This document shows, piece after piece, positions 53,758-60,052 of a stretch of DNA of 60,052 bases. Positions within the stretch are counted from its first letter, which is position 1. Each line of letters begins with the position of its first letter. The notes beneath the pieces were generated by a model. The model did no database searches and was not told where the DNA came from. It was given only the letters and a program-made list of their open reading frames with translations. A program made the position numbers and the translations under genes. Source of the stretch: Clostridium sp. 28_17 (GTDB taxonomy: Bacteria > Bacillota > Clostridia > TANB77 > CAG-508); contig MNRS01000015.1 in assembly GCA_001916065.1 (NCBI GenBank), positions 1 through 60,052 on the forward strand, in the 5' to 3' direction.

Positions 53758-54183
53758 ATGAGTGATTTAGAATTTATGAGTAAATTTAAACCAGAAACAA
53801 GATGTATAAAAGAATTTGAACATTGGATTATTTGTATTAGAGGAAAACAAGCAACATTAGGTGATGCTGTTATTCTTTTAAAAAGAGAAACTCCTTCAGT
53901 TGCAAATATGCTTCCAGAAGAAGGTGCTGAATTTCCAAAAGTTATCAAATGGTATGAGGATGTTTGTACTAAGAAATTTGGTGCAGTAAAATTCAATTAT
54001 ATTATTATGATGATGAGAGATTATTTTGTTCATTATCATGCGTTTCCTAGATATGACAACGATATAAAATTATTTGATATTGAATGGAAAGATATAGATT
54101 GGCCAGGTGCTATTAATTTTAAAGGTGGAGTTGAACTTTCTGAAGAAAAGTTAGACGAAATTAAAAATTATATGAGTGAATAA
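53758..54183 (+). CDS. HIT-like phosphate-ester hydrolase
   Basis: 141 residues from the ATG at 53758 (GTG at 53755 is adjacent; AAAGGAGA precedes both). The motif DYFVHYHAFPRYDN (about 98-111) is of the HIT type (H-x-H then PRY). N-terminal EHWIICIRGKQATLGDAVILLKR resembles the first strands of HIT proteins. HIT enzymes hydrolyse or transfer nucleotides from dinucleoside polyphosphates. Fourth gene of the tight operon with the CD-NTase, so a nucleotide-related accessory role is possible. Confidence 0.7.
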   Translation: MSDLEFMSKFKPETRCIKEFEHWIICIRGKQATLGDAVILLKRETPSVANMLPEEGAEFPKVIKWYEDVCTKKFGAVKFNYIIMMMRDYFVHYHAFPRYDNDIKLFDIEWKDIDWPGAINFKGGVELSEEKLDEIKNYMSE

Positions 54184-54187
54184 AGTT

Positions 54188-54220
54188 AAAAGACAATGCT
54201 TAGATCGCATTGTCTTTGTC
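54188..54220. terminator. Terminator shared by the HIT gene and the converging MobC-like gene
   Basis: AAAGACAATGC and GCATTGTCTTT around TTAGATC, then GTC. The end of the minus-strand gene lies inside it. Confidence 0.75.
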
Positions 54221-54571
54221 ATTTTCAATTGGTATATATTTTTTAAGTGTAGTATTTTGTAATTTTAAATATTCAATTTTAGTTTCAATTGCTCGTTCAT
54301 CTTCAAAATATCCAAGATAATGAAATCTATTTTTTACTTTAATTAAGCATTCAATATTTTCTTCTAGTGCTTTAGCAATATTCTCTATAATATACTCATC
54401 TTTTTTAGGCTTTGGTTCTTCTTTAACTTCTGGAATTTTAATCTCATATCCTATAATTAAATTTCTAATATATTCAGACTGAGATAAGTTCAATTTTGAA
54501 GAATCTCTTTTTAAAATAAATTTTTCGTCATCACTTAAAAATACATTAATTTTATTATTTCTTATTCTCAT
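54200..54571 (-). CDS. MobC-like ribbon-helix-helix accessory protein
   Basis: 123 residues. The N-terminus KINVFLSDDEKFILKRDSSKLNLSQSEYIRNLI (about 7-39) is the ribbon-helix-helix pattern of MobC relaxosome proteins, which bind oriT and help the relaxase. A proline/lysine linker (EVKEEPKPKKDE) and a helical C-terminus follow. AAAGGAG precedes the ATG; its leader contains the 54-base element shared with 46271. The relaxase itself is 5 kb to the left on the same strand. Confidence 0.65.
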   Translation of the reverse strand: MRIRNNKINVFLSDDEKFILKRDSSKLNLSQSEYIRNLIIGYEIKIPEVKEEPKPKKDEYIIENIAKALEENIECLIKVKNRFHYLGYFEDERAIETKIEYLKLQNTTLKKYIPIENDKDNAI

Positions 54572-54594
54572 AATTTAAGGTCTCCTTTCTAAAA

Positions 54595-54648
54595 TTTAAG
54601 GGTATGGGAATTTCCATAATAGAATTTGTGCGGGAATACAAATTCAGT
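54595..54648. repeat. Right copy of the 54-base element, leader of the MobC-like gene
   Basis: Same sequence pattern as 46271-46324. Hairpin GAATTTGT (54622-54629) with ACAAATTC (54637-54644), compensated relative to the other copy, plus TATGG/CCATA (54603-54616). Confidence 0.7.
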
Positions 54649-54678
54649 GCTTGCCAGACAAAATATGTGAGGACGTAC

Positions 54679-55041
54679 TCACATAATTTCAGTATAAATT
54701 AGTTCTTTTAAAATTATTTCTTCTGCTGTATTTTTATAATTATTCATTAATTTTACCCATTCAAGTTGGTTAATTTCTTTATTTCTTTCAGATAGTTTTT
54801 CATCTCTTTTTTTATAACTTTTCATTAACTTATTTAGCAAAGTTTCTGCATCTTTACTTACTGAAACAAGATGATTAGTAAGTTCATCTTTTATTAAAAG
54901 TGTAGTATAAAGTGATTTTTTACGTGCTTTTAAATAATCAAGTTTTAACATTCCATACTTATTAATTGGTCCTTTTTTATTATTTTTTAAAGTTAAATTT
55001 GGTAATTCATAATCACCAGTTCTTGTATATTTTAACTCCAT
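54679..55041 (-). CDS. TnpV-like transposon protein, second copy
   Basis: 120 residues. Begins MELKYTRTGDYELPNL, then KYGMLKLDYLKARKKSLYTTLL and ends WVKLMNNYKNTAEEIILKELIYTE, matching the TnpV type and the protein at 49550 along its length. It lies 3 bases after the recombinase stop on the same strand, as tnpV follows tnpX in Tn4451. A ribosome site GGAAATGATTAA overlaps the recombinase end. Confidence 0.83.
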   Translation of the reverse strand: MELKYTRTGDYELPNLTLKNNKKGPINKYGMLKLDYLKARKKSLYTTLLIKDELTNHLVSVSKDAETLLNKLMKSYKKRDEKLSERNKEINQLEWVKLMNNYKNTAEEIILKELIYTEIM

Positions 55042-55044
55042 AAT

Positions 55045-56883
55045 TTAATCATTTCCTTTCTTGTTTGGTTTGTTAGGATTGTAAGTAACAATTCCATATT
55101 TTGTTTCAATATCTTCTTTATTTATAATTGATTTTGTTTTTATTTCAGTCAGTGATATTGGTACAATTCTTATAATTTTTTCATCTTTTTTAGGTGTAAA
55201 CTCACCAATAATATTATCTGTATCTTCATCAATTTTTTCATAAAGCTGATACATTTTTGTTTCATAAAATTCATTCAATCTATCTAAATATTCCTGTACT
55301 TGTTCATTAGAAATATTCGGACTACCAATAATAAATTCTTCTTTACCATTTATCTCAACCGGTACTAATACATCTAATATTCCTTTATCTAAAAACTTCA
55401 TTAGGTTATTAATATAACTCTTTCTAAAATTAATTTTATCTATATAAAGTTCATTGTTTTTATCTTTTATTAGAACAACGGATTCAATAAATTTGGATAT
55501 AAATTCTTGCTTTTCATCTTTTGTTTTGCTTTCCCAATTTGTTTTAACAACGTCATTTAAAATTTCTAGTCTTATCATAGTTTCTCGTTCAATATCTCTA
55601 TCTGCCATTAATTGTTGTGGTGTAAAAGATATATTATCTAGATTTAATAGTTCTGATTTCTTTTGTTCTAAAATTTCTAATTTTTCTTCAATTAGTTTAT
55701 AATCTTCTGAAAAATCTTCCATTTCGACAATACCACTCATATATGCTTTTTTAATACGTTCTTTTTGTTTTATTAACCCATTAATCTCTTTATCTATATC
55801 ATCAGTTTTTGTTGGATTGTGGTCTGCTAGAATAGGTAAAAAATACTTTTTAACTGCCATATCATACTCAACTAAATCATAGATAAATTGCATTAAACAT
55901 TCTTCGATTTTATCTTCACGATAATTTAAATGACATTTTTCACAATTATAATACATATACTTTTTCTTCTTGCCACCAGAACCTTTACATTTCATTATTC
56001 TTCCACAAGTAGGACACTTAATCTTTTGAAAGAATAAATAAACTCTATCTCTAGTATAAGTTCTTTGATTAACTTCTTTTTGTCTTTGGCATTCTTCCCA
56101 CATTGCACGTGATATTATTTGCTCAACAACATTCATATAAATAACAGGTTCTTTGTTTTCTTTTTTAGCAATTCTTTTATATTGCTCATAATCTCCCATA
56201 TAGATTTTGTTATCAATTATCTTTTGAATAGTCGTGTCTTTCCATTTCTTTGGATTTAATAATTTTTCTTCATTAAAGACATTTGATATTTGTTGAAAAC
56301 TTTTGCCTTCTAAATACATTTTAAATATTCTTTCAATAATAGGTTTTGTTGCTTCATCAACAATAGTTTTTTTATTGCCATCTTTCTTATATCCTAGTGG
56401 GGCAGGACCTGGTAAATGACTTGACTTAATTGCTCCATTAAGTCCAAATTTAGTTCTTTCCGATACAATTTCAATTTCTAACTGTGATAATACTGTTAGC
56501 ATTCTTACAAAAAATCTTCCGTTAGCAGTAGAAGTATTAACATCATCTCTATCACAAACTAAATAACAATTATATTTTTCTAACTGAGAGATAAGTTCTT
56601 CTAAATCACGAACTGAACGAGTAACTCTATCTAGTTTGTAGGCTACAATATAATTAATTTTTCCGTTCCTCATATCTTGTAGCATCTCTTGAAATGCTGG
56701 TCTATGTTCCATATCTTTTGCAGATATTCCTGCATCTTCATAAACCTTAAATACTTCATAACCTTTAAATGCACAGAGTTGTAATAACTTTTCTTTTTGT
56801 TCTCCTAAAGAAAATCCTTCTCGTGCCTGATCCTCTGTGTTGACACGAATATAAACTGCTGCAATCATCCTTTCATTATTCAT
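55045..56883 (-). CDS. Large serine recombinase (TnpX-like), catalytic Ser replaced by Asn
   Basis: 612 residues from the ATG at 56883, after AAAGGAGG; the longer frame to 56919 precedes that site. Resolvase domain about 1-150, recombinase domain (GYKKDGNKKTIVDEATKPIIERIFKMYLEG), zinc ribbon CPTCGRIMKC with NCEKCHLNY, and a coiled coil. The expected RVST active-site serine reads IRVNTEDQ; the codon is AAC. Other catalytic residues (YKLDRVTRSVRDL, SERTKFGL) are present. It should move the element in and out of the chromosome but may be inactive as written. Confidence 0.92.
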   Translation of the reverse strand: MNNERMIAAVYIRVNTEDQAREGFSLGEQKEKLLQLCAFKGYEVFKVYEDAGISAKDMEHRPAFQEMLQDMRNGKINYIVAYKLDRVTRSVRDLEELISQLEKYNCYLVCDRDDVNTSTANGRFFVRMLTVLSQLEIEIVSERTKFGLNGAIKSSHLPGPAPLGYKKDGNKKTIVDEATKPIIERIFKMYLEGKSFQQISNVFNEEKLLNPKKWKDTTIQKIIDNKIYMGDYEQYKRIAKKENKEPVIYMNVVEQIISRAMWEECQRQKEVNQRTYTRDRVYLFFQKIKCPTCGRIMKCKGSGGKKKKYMYYNCEKCHLNYREDKIEECLMQFIYDLVEYDMAVKKYFLPILADHNPTKTDDIDKEINGLIKQKERIKKAYMSGIVEMEDFSEDYKLIEEKLEILEQKKSELLNLDNISFTPQQLMADRDIERETMIRLEILNDVVKTNWESKTKDEKQEFISKFIESVVLIKDKNNELYIDKINFRKSYINNLMKFLDKGILDVLVPVEINGKEEFIIGSPNISNEQVQEYLDRLNEFYETKMYQLYEKIDEDTDNIIGEFTPKKDEKIIRIVPISLTEIKTKSIINKEDIETKYGIVTYNPNKPNKKGND

Positions 56884-56995
56884 AATTTTTCCTCCTTTTC
56901 TTTTAATGAAAGGCACCAAAAACCTTATACTTTATATTGATTATTTACACGACAAAATAAACCAATATTATGGGAGTATATAAACTCTCAATTAA

Positions 56996-57268
56996 TTAAT
57001 GCCTTGCTATGTATTCTGATAAATCAGCAATGGGGATTTTCTTCTTTAAATTCCCAATATAAAAATGTTTTTGTTCATTGAAGAATAAATATAGTGTATC
57101 TCCAATAATTACTTTATGTGGCTCAACATATGCTAAATTTGTATGTTCCACAATTCTTAGGTGACCCTCAATAATCTGATAGGGTCTGTTATTAAATTTG
57201 CAAGACCAATTAATTTTGGTTTTGAGTTCATCACTCATATTGATTTTCTTTTTAATTATTTTAATCAT
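56996..57268 (-). CDS. Hypothetical protein at the right end of the mobile region
   Basis: 90 residues. Start at 57268 has AAGGTG 9 bases upstream; an internal ATG at 57238 lacks one. The first 12 residues are very basic. The middle LRIVEHTNLAYVEPHKVII and the HFYIGNLKKK end resemble the 46701 protein. It lies upstream of the recombinase on the same strand. Function unknown. Confidence 0.6.
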   Translation of the reverse strand: MIKIIKKKINMSDELKTKINWSCKFNNRPYQIIEGHLRIVEHTNLAYVEPHKVIIGDTLYLFFNEQKHFYIGNLKKKIPIADLSEYIARH

Positions 57269-57302
57269 ATCACATCACACCTTGGTGCGACGATTTTATC
57301 TT

Positions 57303-57346
57303 ATGGAGCAGTTAAGCAACAGCTTACGAGCTACAACACTCTTTTT
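57303..57346 (+). repeat. ATGGAGC repeat, 5' half copy
   Basis: ATGGAGCAGTTAAGC, AACAG, CTTACGAGCTACAACACTC, TTTTT. It has the hairpin TTAAGC/GCTTAC and the outer GAG/CTC stem but not the 3' part of the full copies. Confidence 0.7.
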
Positions 57347-57587
57347 CAAAAAAAGATTATATAAAAATTTATATGAAATTGGGGATAGAATTATAAATAG
57401 AAGAAAAAATCAAAAAAGTAAGGAGGTCAACAAGGACACAAAGGAAATAATTTAGAAAAAGAAGATTTAGAAAAAATATAAAAAAAGAAAATATAAAAAT
57501 AAATAAACCAATAGAAATAAATAAAAAGTCTAGAACCATACTATGGAAATTTTTTGGGTTTTATAGTAAAATACAATGGGTGATGAA
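57347..57587. other. AT-rich stretch before the metallo-hydrolase gene
   Basis: About 240 bases. It contains AAGGAGG at 57420-57426 with no start codon at a proper distance, so it may be the relic of a lost gene. No hairpin of note. Confidence 0.4.
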
Positions 57588-58298
57588 ATGAAAGTAAAAA
57601 TTCTAGGTACAGGTTCCATCTATTCAAAATCAAATTGTGCTAGTTTGATAATTGAGAATAATATTTTAATAGATATTGGACCGGGAACAATCAAACAATT
57701 AATTAAAGAAAATTACGATTTAAAAGAAATAGATACAATTTTATTAACACATTTACATTCAGACCATATTTTAGATTTTCCTACATTTATTGTTAATATT
57801 GAAGTTTTGGGAATAAAACATAAAATTGATATTTATGCACCCAAAACTACAAAAGAAAAACTATTAACATTTATTAGATTAATGTATGGAGATTATTTTG
57901 ACGAATTTGTTGATAAATATTTAAATTTTATTGAAATATTTGATGATTTTGAAATTGAAAATCATAATATAAAAGTTAAGGAAGTAGCACATAAGGGGAT
58001 TGAAGCATATGGTTTTATAATTAATTCTAAATTAGGTGTAACTGGTGATAGTTCTTTATGTGATAATATAAAATTTATTTCAAAAAATTGTGATATTATG
58101 ATATGTGATTGTTCACGAGAAATTGGTGATAAGTATCACATGGGAATTGATAATATAAAGGAATTACTATTGTACAACAAAAATTTGAAAATTATTCCAA
58201 CCCATTTTAGAGATAATACTAGAGAAAAGTTAAAATTAATGAATTTAAAAAATATATTTATTGTTGATGATGGATATGAGTTTGAATTGGAGGATTAG
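57588..58298 (+). CDS. MBL-fold metallo-hydrolase, RNase Z/PhnP-like
   Basis: 236 residues. The metal motif THLHSDHILDFP (about 53-64) is the HxHxDH signature; further ligands are in VAHKGIEAYGF, VTGDSS (Asp) and PTHFRDNT (His). The size and short N-terminus MKVKILGTGS match RNase Z-like and PhnP-like phosphodiesterases; there is no exosite typical of true RNase Z, so tRNA processing is uncertain. The ATG at 57588 follows GGGTGATG; another ATG four codons earlier has no ribosome site. Confidence 0.85.
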   Translation: MKVKILGTGSIYSKSNCASLIIENNILIDIGPGTIKQLIKENYDLKEIDTILLTHLHSDHILDFPTFIVNIEVLGIKHKIDIYAPKTTKEKLLTFIRLMYGDYFDEFVDKYLNFIEIFDDFEIENHNIKVKEVAHKGIEAYGFIINSKLGVTGDSSLCDNIKFISKNCDIMICDCSREIGDKYHMGIDNIKELLLYNKNLKIIPTHFRDNTREKLKLMNLKNIFIVDDGYEFELED

Positions 58299-58303
58299 TT
58301 ATA

Positions 58304-58330
58304 TGTCAATGGGGACGGAGTTTTTTGACA
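58304..58330 (+). repeat. GGGACGG-family hairpin after the metallo-hydrolase
   Basis: Arms TGTCAA and TTGACA around TGGGGACGGAGTTTT. It probably acts as a terminator. Confidence 0.65.
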
Positions 58331-58731
58331 ACATAAAAAATGAGATTATAGATAAATTTCGACAAATATTTTAAAATAATGTGGTATAATTTATATCAGT
58401 ATTTATGACTTTTTACTCAATGAAAATAGTCTAAAAGAGGCTTAATAAATTTTAAATATACTATATTAAATTGTAAATTATTGAAATCAGTATTTATACT
58501 AACCTAAAAATGCGTCACCAGTGGTGACGCATTAAGTATTTAAACTCCCTATGTGGGAGTACAAATTTCAAATGGAGCGGATAAACTACAAGTTACGAAC
58601 TTTGTTCTCTTTCTAGAAATATTATATATGAATTATTATTAAATTTCAATGGTAGTATAGAAAGATTTCAATATTTATTATATAATATATACATATGAAG
58701 TCTTAAATATATAAATGATTGGAGGAACTTA
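58331..58731. other. Intergenic region with two hairpins and a full ATGGAGC repeat
   Basis: About 400 bases without a gene. It holds a near-perfect terminator-like hairpin AATGCGTCACC/GGTGACGCATT (58509-58533), the smaller ACTCCC/GGGAGT (58544-58560), the repeat copy 58571-58661, and the probable TATAAT -10 (about 58681) of the next gene. Confidence 0.6.
58571..58661 (+). repeat. ATGGAGC structured repeat, full copy 2
   Basis: ATGGAGCGG, hairpin ATAAACTACAAGTTA, GAACTTTGTTCTC, CTTTCTAG, then ATTATATATGAATTATTATT and AAATTTCAATGG. Same order as copies 1 and 3, and upstream of a nuclease gene. Confidence 0.8.
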
Positions 58732-59763
58732 ATGAGTAATGAATTAATAAATAATGATAACGAAATAAATAATATTTTTGATAATATCAAAGATTTAGTT
58801 ATAAATAGTAGAAACAAAGTTTATCAGACTGTAAATACTGAAATGCTTAGCTTATACTGGAATATAGGAAAAGCAATTATGGAAATACAACAAGGTGATG
58901 AAAGAGCAAGTTATGGGGATGCAGTTTTAGAAAAGTTATCAGAAAAATTAACTAATGAATTTGGAAAAGGATTTTCCAAGAGAAATTTAGAAAGAATGAG
59001 AAAATTTTATATATGTTTTCCAATTGCGACAACAGTGTCGTCGCAATTAAGTTGGTCTCATTATTTGGAAATTATCAAAATTGAAGAAGAACAAAAAAGA
59101 AATTTCTATATAAAAGAAACTATTAACTCTAGATGGAGTGTTAGAGAACTTCAAAGACAAAGAGATTCCTTATTATATGAAAGATTAACTTTATCTGCAG
59201 ATAAGGAAAAAATATTAGAACTATCTGAAAAAGGACAAATATTAAAAACAAGTAAAGATTTAGTAAAAGATCCTTTTGTATTAGAATTCTTAGATATAAA
59301 AGAAAATACTGATTATTTAGAATCAGATTTAGAAAAGAATATTATAGAACACTTAAAGGAGTTTTTATTAGAACTTGGAAAAGGATTTAGCTATGTTGGA
59401 AATCAAGTAAGATTAACATTAGAAGAAGACCATTTTTATCCTGATTTAGTATTTTACAATCGACTTTTAAGATGTTTTGTAATTATTGATTTAAAAATAG
59501 GAAAAGTATCTCATCAAGATATAGGGCAAATGCAAATGTATGTTAATTATTATGATAGAGAAATAAAACAAAGTGATGAAAATTCAACAGTAGGAATATT
59601 GCTTTCGACAAATAAAAATGAAACTGTTGTAAAATATACATTGCCTGAAGATAATAAGACAATTTTTTCTTCAGAATATAAATTACATATGCCAACAGAA
59701 CAAGAATTAATTAGTGCTGTTGAAGAAGAAAAGAAAAATTTTGAATTAAACGATGAAATTTAA
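58732..59763 (+). CDS. YhcG-type PDDEXK nuclease (DUF1016)
   Basis: 343 residues. The N-terminal DUF1016 helical part (NSRNKVYQTVNTEMLSLYWNIGKAIMEIQQ, LSEKLTNEFGKGFSKRNLERMRKFYICF) and a C-terminal PDDEXK nuclease: DHFYPDLVFYNRLLRCFVIIDLKIG (about 235-259, with the catalytic Asp and DLK). The insert TTVSSQLSWSHY is also conserved in the family. Such proteins are common accessory nucleases linked to defence or restriction genes. TGGAGG precedes the ATG. No methylase partner is visible. Confidence 0.9.
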   Translation: MSNELINNDNEINNIFDNIKDLVINSRNKVYQTVNTEMLSLYWNIGKAIMEIQQGDERASYGDAVLEKLSEKLTNEFGKGFSKRNLERMRKFYICFPIATTVSSQLSWSHYLEIIKIEEEQKRNFYIKETINSRWSVRELQRQRDSLLYERLTLSADKEKILELSEKGQILKTSKDLVKDPFVLEFLDIKENTDYLESDLEKNIIEHLKEFLLELGKGFSYVGNQVRLTLEEDHFYPDLVFYNRLLRCFVIIDLKIGKVSHQDIGQMQMYVNYYDREIKQSDENSTVGILLSTNKNETVVKYTLPEDNKTIFSSEYKLHMPTEQELISAVEEEKKNFELNDEI

Positions 59764-59803
59764 TTATGGCGAATATGCTATATGAAAAAATATTAATGAA
59801 ATA

Positions 59804-59837
59804 AAACCTACTAACTTTTGAAGTCAGTAGGTTATTT
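59804..59837 (+). terminator. Terminator after the PDDEXK nuclease
   Basis: AAAACCTACT and AGTAGGTTATTTT around AACTTTTGAAGTC. Confidence 0.8.
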
Positions 59838-59840
59838 TCA

Positions 59841-59928
59841 AATGGAACGGTTAAACAATAGTTTACAAACTAAGTCCTCTTTCTAAAATAATTATATATG
59901 AATTATTATTAAATTTCAATGGGAGTAT
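59841..59928 (+). repeat. ATGGAGC structured repeat, full copy 3
   Basis: ATGGAACGG, hairpin TTAAACAATAGTTTA, CAAACTAAGTCCTC, TTTCTAAAATA, then ATTATATATGAATTATTATT and AAATTTCAATGG. It is closest to copy 2 and again follows a terminator. Confidence 0.8.
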
Positions 59929-59997
59929 GGAAAATTTTGATATTTTATTGTACATGTCCATTCAAAAAATAATAGCAACGCAAAATCAATATATAAT

Positions 59998-60052
59998 TTA
60001 TGCAACTATTTTTTCTATTTCTTCTTTAAATCTTTTATCTGCTGATATAAAT
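59998..60052 (-). CDS. Partial gene, C-terminal end only
   Basis: The minus strand reads ISADKRFKEEIEKIVA and stops at 59998-60000; the rest is beyond the window. Converges on the nuclease gene. Too short to assign a family. Confidence 0.4.
   Translation of the reverse strand, partial: FISADKRFKEEIEKIVA

Overview
The window (about 27% G+C) looks like the chromosome of a spore-forming, AT-rich Clostridia-type Firmicute, probably an uncultured gut lineage. Evidence: a Gram-positive CtsR-McsA-McsB-ClpC locus with CtsR boxes, a YlbJ-type sporulation membrane protein, a SufCBDSU cluster, TTGACA/TATAAT promoters, AAGGAGG ribosome sites, and a Tn4451-like mobilizable element. Species cannot be named from this sequence.

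Layout. 1-0.75 kb: the end of an rRNA operon (23S tail, 5S) followed by a tRNA-Asn gene split inside its anticodon by a 234-nt group I intron. 0.9-8 kb: small accessory enzymes and regulators (HNH-like, AraC/GyrI-like, ABC exporter, acetyltransferases, a Nudix-HAD fusion, a lipase-like hydrolase, TetR), then oleate hydratase and glutamate racemase. 11.3-13.1 kb: a frameshifted prepilin/FGE-fold gene whose 3' end looks like a diversity-generating-retroelement variable region, and an ATPase remnant. 13-33.5 kb: housekeeping and envelope genes (recN, eno, ylbJ, ctsR-mcsA-mcsB-clpC, a TetR-controlled ABC/FtsX exporter, mutL, a ZIP transporter) and a 1022-residue surface protein joining cohesin, LPKTG-membrane, dockerin and Asp-box propeller parts.

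34-45 kb: the iron-sulfur locus. A DtxR-like regulator with its own promoter and palindrome precedes sufC, sufB, sufD, sufS and sufU. sufU is flanked by two homologous modules, each with a promoter, a structured leader that can mask the Shine-Dalgarno site, a 53-residue single-span membrane peptide, a terminator and a convergent antisense promoter. This is the layout of a type I toxin-antitoxin system. mnmA (which uses persulfide sulfur), a TcdA-like E1 enzyme and a MATE transporter fused to a cytidylate-kinase-like domain follow.

45-60 kb: an accessory region. It holds a Tn4451-type element (MOBV relaxase, two TnpV proteins, a MobC-like protein, a large serine recombinase whose expected catalytic Ser is Asn) and remnants of a second element. 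The cargo is a compact four-gene operon: a CD-NTase, an S-4TM-like pore effector, an alpha/beta hydrolase and a HIT-like protein, that is, a probable type I CBASS anti-phage system. A metallo-hydrolase and a YhcG-type PDDEXK nuclease follow. A dispersed structured repeat, the 'ATGGAGC' element, recurs six times in this region only; a second hairpin family with a GGGACGG core is scattered over the whole window.
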